From Vagococcus fluvialis bH819 (lineage in GTDB: Bacteria > Bacillota > Bacilli > Lactobacillales > Vagococcaceae), in NCBI RefSeq assembly GCF_900163795.1, contig NZ_FWFD01000015.1, forward strand, positions 575,382-639,381: DNA of 64,000 bases. The letters run 5' to 3'. Shown here piece after piece: positions 27,455 to 36,788 of the stretch. The notes beneath the pieces were generated by a model that saw only the letters and a list, made by a program, of their open reading frames with translations, had not been told where the DNA came from and did not search any database. The translations under genes and the position numbers were made by a program. Each line of letters opens with the position of its first letter. The first letter of the stretch is position 1.

Positions 27455-28459
27455 ATGGAAAATGTAAATGGAATAAGAAAAGCAGCTCTTTTATTGATTT
27501 CACTAGGATCTGAGACATCCTCTCAAATAATGAAGCTTCTTCCTGAAAAACATATTCAAAAAGTTAGTTATGAAATAGCTAATATAGATCATGTTAATCC
27601 AGAAGAAAAAGAACTGGTTATAGAGGAATTTATCCATATGTCTACTGCACGTAGACATATGATTGATGGTGGAATTGATTATGCAGTAGATTTATTAAAT
27701 AAGGCTCTAGGAGCTCAAAAAGCTAAAGAAGTTATAGACGTGTTAACGCAAATTCAATTGAGAGAACGACCTTTTAATATTGCTAGAAAAGCGGATCCTC
27801 AGCAATTAACTAACTTACTATTAGAGGAACATCCTCAAACAGTAGCTTTGATTTTATGTTATATGCAACCAGATAAAGCAGCAGAAATTTTAGCCAATTT
27901 TCCAGATAATAGACAAGCTGAAATCGCTGAAAAAATAGGAACGATTTCTGGGACATCACCTATTATTATCGAAAAAATTGAGCAAGTAATTGAAAATAAA
28001 TTCTCTAACTTTATTGAAAATGATACTGAAAATGTCGGTGGTGTGGATACATTAGTTGAGATTTTAAATTCAGTTGGTAGAAGTACAGAGAAAAATATTA
28101 TTAGTGATCTTGAGAAAACTCAACCAGAGCTATCGGAAGAAATTAAAGCTAATCTATTTACGTTTGACGATATTGTTGGACTTGAAAGATCAGATGTACA
28201 AAAAGTATTACGTGAAGTTAATCATGATGTGCTAGTTCTCGCTCTTAAAGGTGCGTCTGATACAATTAAAGACTTTATTTATGGCAATCAAAGTACTCGT
28301 TCTGTTGAAATGTTAAAAGAAGATTTACAATTTATGGGACCTGCTAGATTATCTGCCGTTGAGGAAGCTCAACAAAATATTGTTGCAGTTATTCGTCGAT
28401 TAGATGAGGAGGGAGAAATTTACATCGGAAGAGGTGATCAAGATGCAGTCATCTCATAA
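27455..28459 (+). CDS. fliG: Flagellar motor switch protein FliG
   Basis: Rotor protein that receives torque from MotA and transmits switching. The 334-residue protein has the three-domain FliG layout: N-terminal FliF-binding region, the EHPQ motif in the middle domain (LLEEHPQTVALILCYM, about residues 125-140), and the charged C-terminal torque helix (FDDIVGLERSDVQKVLREV, about 232-250). Overlaps the fliH start by 17 bp. Confidence 0.96.
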   Translation: MENVNGIRKAALLLISLGSETSSQIMKLLPEKHIQKVSYEIANIDHVNPEEKELVIEEFIHMSTARRHMIDGGIDYAVDLLNKALGAQKAKEVIDVLTQIQLRERPFNIARKADPQQLTNLLLEEHPQTVALILCYMQPDKAAEILANFPDNRQAEIAEKIGTISGTSPIIIEKIEQVIENKFSNFIENDTENVGGVDTLVEILNSVGRSTEKNIISDLEKTQPELSEEIKANLFTFDDIVGLERSDVQKVLREVNHDVLVLALKGASDTIKDFIYGNQSTRSVEMLKEDLQFMGPARLSAVEEAQQNIVAVIRRLDEEGEIYIGRGDQDAVIS

Positions 28460-29294
28460 TTTTTTTAAATATAAAAATGTTGTTGAACGACAAGATGTAA
28501 AAAAAATTGAAACAACATATATACCTAAAAAAAAGGAAATAAATTTCCTTAATAGTGATGAAAATATAAATTTTTTTGATGCGAATACTCAAACAGATGA
28601 ATCTCGGGATTATCAAAGTGTTAGAATAACCCAATTTAATTTAGAGTTAGAAAAAATGAAAAAAAAGTACCATCAAGTAATAAAAAAAGAAAGAGATAAA
28701 TTTTTTAAAGAATTAAGACTAATAAAAGAAAATGTGATAGAAAGTTCATATCAAGAAGGTGAGCTTCTAAAAAAAGAAGCCTATCAATCTGGTTTAAAAG
28801 AAGGTCGGTTAGATGGATATGAAGTTGGAAAAGTAGAAGGTTATCAAGCAGGTATTGAAGAATCTGAATATCTAAAAAAGAATGCATTGAAAATTATTGA
28901 AGAAGCAAAAAAAGAAGTAGTCACTTACCAAAAAGAAAAACAATCTGATTTTGTAAATTTAGCATCAATTATGGCAGAAAAAATAATTAATAAAGAACTA
29001 TCTTTAAATGAGATAGAATTGAGTGATATTTTACAACCTGTTCTAAATAAATTAGACAAAGATAATAATTTTATCACTATATTTGTTACAAAATCTAATT
29101 TTGAAAGTACTAAAACATATATGCAAAAAGTAAAAAATGAATTTCCTAGTATTAAATTTGCAGTATTTGTTGATGATTCTTTGGAATTAAATGGTTGTGT
29201 TATTGATACAAACTTTGAAGTTATTGATTTACAAATAAGAAAACAACTTGATTTAATGGTTTTGGATATAACTAAAGGTGAGTTGAATGAATGA
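28443..29294 (+). CDS. fliH: Flagellar assembly protein FliH
   Basis: Negative regulator and stator-like partner of the FliI ATPase in the type III export apparatus. The 283-residue protein has a polar N-terminus, a long coiled region, a run of glycines every fourth residue (about residues 110-140, G-x3-G repeats typical of FliH), and a C-terminal FliI-binding domain. The ATG at 28443 is chosen because AGAGGTGA precedes it; the in-frame upstream ATG at 28404 lies deep in fliG. The end overlaps fliI by 8 bp. Confidence 0.9.
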   Translation: MQSSHNFFKYKNVVERQDVKKIETTYIPKKKEINFLNSDENINFFDANTQTDESRDYQSVRITQFNLELEKMKKKYHQVIKKERDKFFKELRLIKENVIESSYQEGELLKKEAYQSGLKEGRLDGYEVGKVEGYQAGIEESEYLKKNALKIIEEAKKEVVTYQKEKQSDFVNLASIMAEKIINKELSLNEIELSDILQPVLNKLDKDNNFITIFVTKSNFESTKTYMQKVKNEFPSIKFAVFVDDSLELNGCVIDTNFEVIDLQIRKQLDLMVLDITKGELNE

Positions 29295-30615
29295 AAATTT
29301 ATCAATAAGTAATCTTAATAATAAGTTTAGTAAAAAAGACTATATCATAAGGTTTGGAAAAGTTAGCCAAGTGGTTGGTTTAATAATAAAAGTGGAAGGT
29401 CTGGATGTTTTTATAGGTGAAGTTTGTCACATAGAAATAGAAAAAACTAAAAAGATCGTTATGGCTGAGGTAGTTGGATTTGTTAATAAAACAGTATTGT
29501 TAATGCCTTTAGATGAGTTAAAAGGAATTGGACCTGGTTGTTTAGTAAAACCGACTGGAACATCTCTTGAGGTGGAAATTTCAGATGATTTATTAGGGAA
29601 AACATTAGACGGACTTGGTAGAATTTTGACTGGTGAAAAAAATAAAGCAGGAACGATATATCCAGTGGATCAAGAATCACCAGATCCATTTAAAAGAAGG
29701 CGTATAGAAACTGTAATGAGTACTGGTGTAAAAGCAATTGATGGAATTTTAACTGTAGGAGAAGGTCAACGGCTTGGGATTTTTGCCGGTAGTGGGGTAG
29801 GAAAAAGTACCTTGTTAGGAATGATTGCAAGAAATTGTGATGCTGATGTTATAGTAATTGGTTTAATAGGTGAACGTGGACGAGAAGTGACAGAATTTAT
29901 TGAAAATGATTTAGGTCCAGAAGGCTATAAAAAATCGGTAATTGTTTGCGCTACCTCAGATCAGCCACCTTTAGTAAGATTGAAGGGAGCGTTTGTAGCT
30001 ACTGCAGTAGCAGAATATTACAGAGATCAAGGGAAAAAGGTTGTCTTAATGATGGACTCAGTAACACGATTTGCAATGGCTCAAAGAGAAATTGGTCTAG
30101 CTACTGGTGAACCACCTACATCCAAAGGGTATACTCCTTCTGTTTTCGCAATGTTACCAAGATTATTAGAACGAAGTGGTATGTCAGATAAAGGTTCAAT
30201 TACTGCTTTTTACACTGTTCTAGTTGAAGGTGATGATATGAATGAACCTATAGCTGATGCAGTTCGAGGGATTTTGGATGGGCATGTTGTGTTATCAAGA
30301 AAAATAGCAGGAGAAAATCATTATCCTGCTATTGATATTCAACAGAGTTTGAGTAGATTAATGAAAACCATTGTTCATGCTGATCAAAATGAAAAAGCTG
30401 GAAAGCTCAAAGAAAATTTATCCATTTATGCTGATGCAAAAGATTTAATTGATATTGGTGCATACAAAATTGGAACAAATCCTAAAGTAGACCAAGCTAT
30501 TGAATTACAAGATGATATAAAAAAATTTTTAGTTCAAAAAGTGGATGAACCCTTTTCTTTTAATCAAACAACGGAAATGCTAAATCAGATATTTTTATCA
30601 AAAAAACAATGGTAA
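29287..30615 (+). CDS. fliI: Flagellum-specific ATPase FliI
   Basis: Hexameric ATPase that unfolds export substrates at the flagellar export gate. 442 residues with Walker A GSGVGKST (168-175), the F1-beta-like ERGREVTEF, Walker B region VVLMMDSVTRFAMAQREI and the GEPPTSKGYTPSVF segment that distinguishes FliI and its relatives. It overlaps fliH and is followed by fliJ, its usual partner. Confidence 0.96.
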   Translation: MNENLSISNLNNKFSKKDYIIRFGKVSQVVGLIIKVEGLDVFIGEVCHIEIEKTKKIVMAEVVGFVNKTVLLMPLDELKGIGPGCLVKPTGTSLEVEISDDLLGKTLDGLGRILTGEKNKAGTIYPVDQESPDPFKRRRIETVMSTGVKAIDGILTVGEGQRLGIFAGSGVGKSTLLGMIARNCDADVIVIGLIGERGREVTEFIENDLGPEGYKKSVIVCATSDQPPLVRLKGAFVATAVAEYYRDQGKKVVLMMDSVTRFAMAQREIGLATGEPPTSKGYTPSVFAMLPRLLERSGMSDKGSITAFYTVLVEGDDMNEPIADAVRGILDGHVVLSRKIAGENHYPAIDIQQSLSRLMKTIVHADQNEKAGKLKENLSIYADAKDLIDIGAYKIGTNPKVDQAIELQDDIKKFLVQKVDEPFSFNQTTEMLNQIFLSKKQW

Positions 30616-30629
30616 GGAAGTGTTTTTGA

Positions 30630-31064
30630 TTGGGACAGTATAAATTTTCTTTAGATAATATTTTAAATTGGAGGTCTTCGCAAGAAGAAGATGCTAAAAG
30701 ATCATTTTTGGTATACCAACAAGCTCAAAGAGAACAAGAAAGCATTTTAGAAGGTATTGTAGAAGCTAGATGTAGAATAAAACAAGAGCAAACAAATTTA
30801 GTGGATATCAACACATTGAGACAGCAATATATCTATAAAAATCATCTAGACAATGAAATAGTTAAACAAGAAGAGACAGTTAAAAAATATTCTAATGAGA
30901 CTGAAAAAATGAAAGAAATTTTTGTTGGTGCTCAAAAAGAACGAAAAATTTTAGAAAAACTAAAAGAAAAACATTTTGATAGTTATTTACTTGAGCAAAA
31001 AAGTGAGGAACAAAAAGAGTTAGATGAAATGGGAACATTACGTTTCAAAAATTCAGTTATATAG
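30630..31064 (+). CDS. fliJ: Flagellar export protein FliJ
   Basis: Chaperone-like central stalk of the FliI ring. The 144-residue protein is almost entirely charged alpha-helix with coiled-coil periodicity (about residues 15-130), as expected for FliJ, and the start Y-K-F-S-L-D-N-I-L-N-W fits the family. TTG start, 9 bases after AAGGAAG. It lies in the normal position between fliI and fliK. Confidence 0.85.
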   Translation: MGQYKFSLDNILNWRSSQEEDAKRSFLVYQQAQREQESILEGIVEARCRIKQEQTNLVDINTLRQQYIYKNHLDNEIVKQEETVKKYSNETEKMKEIFVGAQKERKILEKLKEKHFDSYLLEQKSEEQKELDEMGTLRFKNSVI

Positions 31065-31081
31065 AAAAGAAGTGAAAACTA

Positions 31082-32350
31082 ATGGATGTAGGAATGATTG
31101 CCTCAGTTAACGATAATAGTTCAAAAAAAGCAGGGAAAAAAATTGAAGGAAATCAAGATGTTTTTTCTGACTTATTATGTAATCAATTAGTTGCTAATGA
31201 AAATATGCAAAATATTGAAACAAATGAAAATTTTGAACGAATAATGGTTAATGATGAGTCTGGAGATATTAAAAGTGAACTAAAAGAAAAATCAGAAAGT
31301 GTAGTAATCAAAGATAAAACTGTTAAAGATGAGTTAATTGAAGAATCTAAAATAGATTCAAATTTAAATAATTATTTAGAGTCTAATATTGATTTAAATA
31401 AGAACAACGAAACAGAAATTAAAGAATTTGTTATTTCAAAATTCAAAGATAGTAACTTAAGTTATAGTAATACTGAAATTAGTAGAGAATCATTAATATC
31501 TATTAATTTAGCGGGAAAATCTGAGGTGCATGGAGTTAGATCAATTGATCTAAGTGAGCTTAAAAAGGAAACTAATTTCACTAATATAAATTCAGAAAAT
31601 AGCACTAAATCTCTGATTTCATTAGAGGAACAAGATAAAATATTAAAAAAAGAATCTATTACAAATTTAACAACTAAAAATAATGAAATAAATTTTATCG
31701 ATCTTACTAACTCAATGAACGCTTCACAACAAAAAAAAGAAATTAGTCTGGATGAACCAATAGAGAAAATAAATAATCAAATAACAAAAGTGAATGAAAA
31801 CGATATTGACTATCAGAATTATAATATGTTAATTAGAGACAGTGAAAATGAAGTAACAAAAGAAACAAGTGATTTTAATCAATCTAAAATAAGTGGAAAT
31901 TCAAATTTTGATACTGAAAATATGGAAAATATAGTAACTAAAATTATTAGGGAAACAGATAGTTTAGATAGTAATAATAGCAAAAGTTTCAAAATAACAC
32001 TAAAGCCTGAAAATCTTGGTGATTTAGATGTCATTATAGATATGAAGGACGGAAAATTAATTGCGAAATTTATAGTGGACACACCAAAAGTCAGAGAACT
32101 TATTACTCATAGTTTACCCATGCTACAAGAAAATTTGGAAAAACAAAATATTGTAGTATCTAAAACAGAAGTTTTATTAAATTTATCAACTCAATCGGAA
32201 TCACAATTTGAAGGTAATTTAGATCACAGACAGCAGAATCAACAAAATAAATTAAATTCCAACAAACAAATAAAACAGTATGACTCAAATGATGAATTAA
32301 AAAAAGTTCAAAGTAATAATAATGGAGATTCAGTAGATATTTTAGTTTAA
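31082..32350 (+). CDS. fliK: Flagellar hook-length control protein FliK
   Basis: Molecular ruler that switches export specificity when the hook is complete. The 422-residue protein has a long Asn/Lys/Glu/Ser-rich, poorly conserved N-terminal region (about 1-290) and the family's C-terminal domain: ITLKPENLGDLDVIIDMKDG, followed by REL(I)...LPMLQENLEKQNI (about 305-375). A Gln/Asn-rich tail follows. Named from that domain and from its place between fliJ and flgD. Confidence 0.88.
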   Translation: MDVGMIASVNDNSSKKAGKKIEGNQDVFSDLLCNQLVANENMQNIETNENFERIMVNDESGDIKSELKEKSESVVIKDKTVKDELIEESKIDSNLNNYLESNIDLNKNNETEIKEFVISKFKDSNLSYSNTEISRESLISINLAGKSEVHGVRSIDLSELKKETNFTNINSENSTKSLISLEEQDKILKKESITNLTTKNNEINFIDLTNSMNASQQKKEISLDEPIEKINNQITKVNENDIDYQNYNMLIRDSENEVTKETSDFNQSKISGNSNFDTENMENIVTKIIRETDSLDSNNSKSFKITLKPENLGDLDVIIDMKDGKLIAKFIVDTPKVRELITHSLPMLQENLEKQNIVVSKTEVLLNLSTQSESQFEGNLDHRQQNQQNKLNSNKQIKQYDSNDELKKVQSNNNGDSVDILV

Positions 32351-32362
32351 GGAGGTAAAAAA

Positions 32363-32848
32363 ATGCCGGATTTGATAGAAAATAGAGATGTGAGTAATGA
32401 TTATACTGGTGGTTATGTTCCAACAGATAGAAAAAAAAATAATGGATTAGATATGGATGGTTTTCTAAAAATATTAGCAGCATCTATGGCTAACCCAAGC
32501 TTTGATGGATCCGATGGTGGTGGTAGTGGAGGGACTGATTATATAACACAAATGGTTACTTTTGCAACATTGGAACAACTTCAAGAAATAAGTGGAGATT
32601 TAGAATACACGATGATGATGACTCATCAGCAACAAGCAATCGGATTGATTGGTCGAACAGTATCAGTTGTTGTGGATAAAGATACCACTATTGAAGGTGA
32701 AGTGGAACAAGTTAAATTTAAAGGTGGGCTAGCCACTATCGTAATCGACGGGAAAGATTATTTAATGGCTCAAGTGTCAACTATTGGAGCAGGAAAGAAA
32801 ACAGAAGAAGAGACTGAAAAACCAGAACAAGAAAATCAAGATAAGTAA
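32363..32848 (+). CDS. flgD: Hook-capping protein FlgD
   Basis: Scaffold needed to assemble hook subunits. 161 residues; the conserved N-terminal part reads DMDGFLKILAASMANPSF, then MVTFATLEQLQEIS and QQAIGLIGRTVSV, which are FlgD signatures. It lacks the long C-terminal Ig/tudor domains of proteobacterial FlgD, as is usual in Bacilli. The Gly-rich GSDGGGSGGTDY insert replaces the usual NPLEP-type segment. Separated from flgE by 92 bp without a clear terminator. Confidence 0.92.
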   Translation: MPDLIENRDVSNDYTGGYVPTDRKKNNGLDMDGFLKILAASMANPSFDGSDGGGSGGTDYITQMVTFATLEQLQEISGDLEYTMMMTHQQQAIGLIGRTVSVVVDKDTTIEGEVEQVKFKGGLATIVIDGKDYLMAQVSTIGAGKKTEEETEKPEQENQDK

Positions 32849-32940
32849 ATAGTGATTTTTGACAGCAGATTCATGATGAATAATTAATCTGTATGTTTAA
32901 AATATAAAAAAGCACAGTGTGCAATGTAAGGGGAAAAATA

Positions 32941-33840
32941 ATGTTAAACTCTATGAATTCAGGCGTAAGTGGGATGAAAAGTCAACAAACAAAAATGGAT
33001 GTAACAGCCAATAATATTGCGAATGTTAATACTTATGGTTACAAATCAGAACGGGTGACATTTCAAGATGTTATGAGTAATACAGAAGCAAATGCACAAG
33101 GACCAACTATGACTGGTGGCGGTGGAGTTAATCCGCGACAAGTTGGTTTAGGTGTACAAGTTGGATCAATTGATAAGATGAATACGATTGGAACGCCTCA
33201 ACCAACGGGGAGACCACTTGATTTTGCTTTAGATGATAAAGGCTACTTCGTCTTACAAAAAGATGATCAAGATGAAACGAAATACTACACAAGAAATGGT
33301 GCTTTTAGCTTGGATAGTAATGGGACGTTAGTAAACGTTGATGGATATAAAGTAATGGGATATCAACCGAAAACAGGTGAGCCAATTAAGAATAGCCCAG
33401 AGTTTAATGCTCAAAATGATTTAAAGGAACCGGTAGGACCTATTGTCATTCCTAATAAATTAACTACAGAAGATGGCAAAGAAATTAATTTAGTAAACTT
33501 CACAATTGATCAATCTGGTCTTGTTACTGGTCGCTATAGCGATGATAGTACTTATGTAATCGGACAAGTTGCAGTCACAACATTTGCAAATCCAGACGGT
33601 TTGGAAAAGCAAGGTGGAAATAATTACATGCAATCTAATAACTCAGGTGAAGCTAATTATGTACGAGCAGGGCAAGACGGAAGTGGACGTTTAATTCAAG
33701 GCGCCCTTGAAGGGTCAAATGTGGATTTAGCAACTGAATTTACGGATATGATTATTACGAGTCGAGCATATCAAGCGAACTCCAGATCAATTACAACATC
33801 AGATGAGATGCTTCAAGAATTAATTAATTTAAAACGATAA
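32941..33840 (+). CDS. flgE: Flagellar hook protein FlgE
   Basis: Major hook subunit. The 299-residue protein carries the axial N-terminus (SGVSGMKSQQTKMDVTANNI, NVNTYGYKSERVTF), the D1/D2 core with FALDDKGYFVLQ and YTRNGAFSLD, and the C-terminal NVDLATEFTDMIITSRAYQA signature. Start chosen at 32941, behind AAGGGGAAA; the in-frame ATG 24 bases upstream lacks an SD. Short size compared with proteobacterial FlgE is typical of Bacilli. Confidence 0.93.
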   Translation: MLNSMNSGVSGMKSQQTKMDVTANNIANVNTYGYKSERVTFQDVMSNTEANAQGPTMTGGGGVNPRQVGLGVQVGSIDKMNTIGTPQPTGRPLDFALDDKGYFVLQKDDQDETKYYTRNGAFSLDSNGTLVNVDGYKVMGYQPKTGEPIKNSPEFNAQNDLKEPVGPIVIPNKLTTEDGKEINLVNFTIDQSGLVTGRYSDDSTYVIGQVAVTTFANPDGLEKQGGNNYMQSNNSGEANYVRAGQDGSGRLIQGALEGSNVDLATEFTDMIITSRAYQANSRSITTSDEMLQELINLKR

Positions 33841-33878
33841 TATAAACCAGGTCTGTTGCTTGGTGGAAAGAGGATGAC

Positions 33879-34082
33879 ATGATTAAATTAACATCTATGA
33901 ACAATCAGGAGTTTTATTTAAATTCTATGCTTATATATCGGATCGATCAAGCACCAGATACTGTGATTACATTATCTGATGGCAAAACAATTATGGTAAA
34001 AGAGTCTTCAGAAGAAGTAGTACAATTCTTTTTGAATTATCAAAAAGAGGTAAGAAATTTTACCAAGGAAAATGATAATTAA
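33879..34082 (+). CDS. swrD: SwrD/FlbD-family motility protein
   Basis: A 67-residue protein of the FlbD family. MIKLTSMNNQEFYLNSMLIYRI and ITLSDGKTIMVKES-x4-V are the conserved features. In B. subtilis the homologue SwrD raises flagellar torque for swarming and sits at the same place between flgE and fliL; the molecular activity is not known to me. Confidence 0.88.
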   Translation: MIKLTSMNNQEFYLNSMLIYRIDQAPDTVITLSDGKTIMVKESSEEVVQFFLNYQKEVRNFTKENDN

Positions 34083-34099
34083 TTTATGGGGTGTTGAAA

Positions 34100-34603
34100 A
34101 TGGAATCAGAAGAGCTTAGGGACGAAGAAAAAAAAGATAAAAAAAAGAGTATAAAATCAATTATTCTGATCATAGTTATTGCAGTAGTTGGTGTTATAGC
34201 AGGTACAGTAGGTACAATAATTGGAAATAAATTCACACATAAAACAGAGCCGAAAACTGAAGTATTAGAAGTTGAAAAAAAATACAATAAAGATGAAGTA
34301 TCCGTTCCTTTAGAAGAGTTTTTAGTTAATTTAGCAGAAGGACAAGATAAAGAAACTTCTTATATAAGAATTGAGTTATCACTATTAACAAGTAGTAGTA
34401 AGAATGCGGAAATTATTACAAGTAATAATGAAGTCGTCCGAGATAGCATCATCAATAAATTAAGACAAAAAGATAGTGCTAGTATTTTAGCAGATCAAAA
34501 TGGTGTTAATAAATTAAAAGAAGAATTAAGAGATCAGATTAACAAAGATTATGGTTCAGCGTTGGTACGAGAAGTTTTTATTACCAATTTAGTAATTCAG
34601 TAA
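34100..34603 (+). CDS. fliL: Flagellar basal body-associated protein FliL
   Basis: Single-pass inner-membrane protein that surrounds and supports the stators. 167 residues: short charged cytoplasmic end, one transmembrane helix (about 17-42), and an extracellular domain with PLEEFLVNLAE, YIRIELSLL and the C-terminal VREVFITNLVIQ characteristic of FliL. The ATG at 34100 is preferred (GGGGTG 6 bases upstream) to the in-frame GTG at 34091 which overlaps that SD. Confidence 0.92.
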   Translation: MESEELRDEEKKDKKKSIKSIILIIVIAVVGVIAGTVGTIIGNKFTHKTEPKTEVLEVEKKYNKDEVSVPLEEFLVNLAEGQDKETSYIRIELSLLTSSSKNAEIITSNNEVVRDSIINKLRQKDSASILADQNGVNKLKEELRDQINKDYGSALVREVFITNLVIQ

Positions 34604-34616
34604 CATAGAAGGGGAA

Positions 34617-35000
34617 ATGATGAGTAGTATTTTTTTAATTTTTAAAAGTATTGTTTTTCTATTTGCAGTGATCGTGTTAATAAGAATAACATTAAGCTAT
34701 ATGAATAAATTTAATCAAAAACAAAGTAAAAATATAGAAATTTTAGAAAAATTAACGGTTGGTAAAGAATCTTCAATGGCTATTGTACTTGTTTGTCAAA
34801 AATATTATTTAATGAGTATGACATCTGAACGGAATGAATTGATCAAAGAACTATCAACTGAAGAAATAACACAAATAAAAATCCAAAAGATGGTTGATGA
34901 TGAATTTAGAGAAAAGAGACAAGCACAAATAATTGGTTTTTGTAAAAAAATAACAAAAAAAATTACTAAAAAGGAGATCAAGAATGAAGAGACGGATTAA
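34617..35000 (+). CDS. fliO: Flagellar biosynthesis protein FliO
   Basis: Small membrane protein that helps assemble the FliP export-gate complex. 127 residues with one N-terminal helix (about 5-27) and a short cytoplasmic beta domain (NIEILEKLTVGKESSMAIVLV) followed by a basic C-terminus. Sequence is poorly conserved; the assignment rests on that layout and on its place directly upstream of, and overlapping, fliP. Confidence 0.8.
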   Translation: MMSSIFLIFKSIVFLFAVIVLIRITLSYMNKFNQKQSKNIEILEKLTVGKESSMAIVLVCQKYYLMSMTSERNELIKELSTEEITQIKIQKMVDDEFREKRQAQIIGFCKKITKKITKKEIKNEETD

Positions 35001-35736
35001 AGATAAACTTACTTTAATAATTCTTGGTCTTTTTTACTTTCCAATGAGAGCAACAGCTGCTCCTGTGGATGAGTTGACAGATACTGTTAGTAAGCTAGTT
35101 GGAACAACAGGAACAACAGATTCAGTAAAGTTATTCGTACTAATGACTGTTCTAACACTGATTCCAACTCTTTTAATTTTAACAACATGTTTCACAAGAA
35201 TAATTATGGTTCTTTCGTTTGTTAGAAATTCATTAGGAACACAACAGACACCACCTAATCAAGTGCTTATAGGGATTGCTTTGTTTCTAACATTTTTTAT
35301 TATGCAACCTGTATATAGCGAAGTGAATAAAACTGCAATCAAACCTTTGATGAAAGATGAAATTACGCAAGCTGAATCTATAAAGCTCGCGGAGAAACCG
35401 ATAAAGAAATTTATGCTAAAAGAAACAAGAGAAAAAGATTTAGCTTTGTTTGTTAAAAATTCTAATCAAAAAGAAGTAAAGAATCCTGAGTCACTACCAA
35501 TCCATATTGTGACACCAGCATTTTTGATAAGTGAATTACGAACAGCATTTAGTATCGGATTCTTAATTTTTATTCCTTTCTTAATAATTGATATGGCTGT
35601 ATCAAGTATATTAATGTCAATGGGGATGTTTATGTTGTCACCTGTTATGATTTCTTTACCTTTCAAATTACTACTTTTTGTTTTAGTTGATGGTTGGTAT
35701 TTAGTAGTTGAGACACTTGTACGAGGGTTCCAATAG
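34984..35736 (+). CDS. fliP: Flagellar export gate protein FliP
   Basis: Core subunit of the export gate (five copies). 250 residues with an N-terminal cleavable-type signal sequence (residues 1-26), then SFVRNSLGTQQTPPNQVLIG (about 78-97), a periplasmic insert, and the LRTAFSIGFLIFIPFLIIDM and MGMFMLSPVMISLPFKLLLF helices. Overlaps fliO by 17 bp. Confidence 0.96.
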   Translation: MKRRIKDKLTLIILGLFYFPMRATAAPVDELTDTVSKLVGTTGTTDSVKLFVLMTVLTLIPTLLILTTCFTRIIMVLSFVRNSLGTQQTPPNQVLIGIALFLTFFIMQPVYSEVNKTAIKPLMKDEITQAESIKLAEKPIKKFMLKETREKDLALFVKNSNQKEVKNPESLPIHIVTPAFLISELRTAFSIGFLIFIPFLIIDMAVSSILMSMGMFMLSPVMISLPFKLLLFVLVDGWYLVVETLVRGFQ

Positions 35737-35749
35737 AAAGGATTTTTTT

Positions 35750-36013
35750 ATGACAATTGAATTGGTTTTAGATGTCATGCGCGAAGCTTTTCTTAAGATT
35801 ATTTTGATAGCAGGTCCAATTTTATTAGTTGCAATGGTCGTGGGATTGTTAATAAGTATTATACAAGCAACTACTCAAATTCAAGAACAAACATTAAGTT
35901 TTGTACCGAAATTATTAACTGTATTTTTATTTTTGATAATACTTGGAAATTTCATGATTACGACATTAATCGAATTTACCAAAAGTATGTTTGAAATCAT
36001 GTCTTCTTTATAA
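35750..36013 (+). CDS. fliQ: Flagellar export gate protein FliQ
   Basis: Small two-helix gate subunit, 87 residues, with SIIQATTQIQEQTLSFVPK, the FliQ signature between the helices. The ATG at 35750 is selected behind AAAGGA; the longer in-frame option from 35708 would begin inside fliP and has no SD. Confidence 0.95.
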   Translation: MTIELVLDVMREAFLKIILIAGPILLVAMVVGLLISIIQATTQIQEQTLSFVPKLLTVFLFLIILGNFMITTLIEFTKSMFEIMSSL

Positions 36014-36022
36014 GTTAGGTGA

Positions 36023-36784
36023 ATGATGAATACAATATTAGTTACCTTTATTTTAATATTTTGCAGAATTTCTAGTTTCATGGTCACTGCACCAGGATTT
36101 TCATTTAAACAAACACCTAGTTTGTTAAAAATCTTTATTAGTATTTCATTAACAATTAGTGTCTACAGCATTATTCCAGAAAAAATAGTAATTGAAAATA
36201 TATATATATTTATTTTTTTCGTCATTAAAGAAGTGCTGGTAGGTATTGCGTTAGGATTTGTTGTCCAACTTATCTTTTCTACAGTCGAGATGGCAGGCCA
36301 AATTATAGATTTTCAAGTAGGTTTTTCGATGGGATCAGTTTATGACCAAACGATCGGCATTCAAGGTTCAAATTATGGGCGTTTATATTATTGGCTAGCA
36401 CTAACTTTATTTTTTGTTACTGATATGCATCATATTGTGATTCAAAATCTATTGAATTCATTTGAAATTGTCCCTTTAACCCAATCTTCACTGGGAGGGA
36501 ATACTGTAGAAGGTATGGTCAAACTCTTTTCTAAAGTATTTGAAATGTCGATTATGTTGGCATCTCCAGTAGTATTAGTTGCATTTGTAACAGATTGTGT
36601 TTTAGGTATTGTATCAAGAAGTGTTCCACAAATTAACGTTTTAATGTTAGGAATGCCTATGAAAATTTTAATAAGTTTTTTCTTTTTATTATTATTTTTA
36701 CCTAATTTACTTCAATTAATTGTCCATATATTCCCAGAAATGAATAGATATATGAGTGAATTTGTACAATCGTTAGCGAGGTGA
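36023..36784 (+). CDS. fliR: Flagellar export gate protein FliR
   Basis: Gate subunit, 253 residues with six hydrophobic helices. Family stretches are FRISSFMVTAPGF-like near the start, FSTVEMAGQIIDFQVGFSMG (about 92-111) and the VPQINVLMLGMPMKILIS segment. Two ATGs in tandem (36023, 36026) follow AGGTGA; the second has the better spacing. Confidence 0.94.
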   Translation: MMNTILVTFILIFCRISSFMVTAPGFSFKQTPSLLKIFISISLTISVYSIIPEKIVIENIYIFIFFVIKEVLVGIALGFVVQLIFSTVEMAGQIIDFQVGFSMGSVYDQTIGIQGSNYGRLYYWLALTLFFVTDMHHIVIQNLLNSFEIVPLTQSSLGGNTVEGMVKLFSKVFEMSIMLASPVVLVAFVTDCVLGIVSRSVPQINVLMLGMPMKILISFFFLLLFLPNLLQLIVHIFPEMNRYMSEFVQSLAR

Positions 36785-36788
36785 GGGT

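Noticed and set aside
28925..29305. 126-residue reading frame antisense to fliH
   Set aside because: Fully inside a well-supported operon gene, without SD or recognisable protein features.
32859..32886. TTGACA before flgE as an internal promoter
   Set aside because: No acceptable -10 at 16-18 bp; AATTAA or TAATTA match poorly. The gap could still hold a weak promoter but it is not supported.
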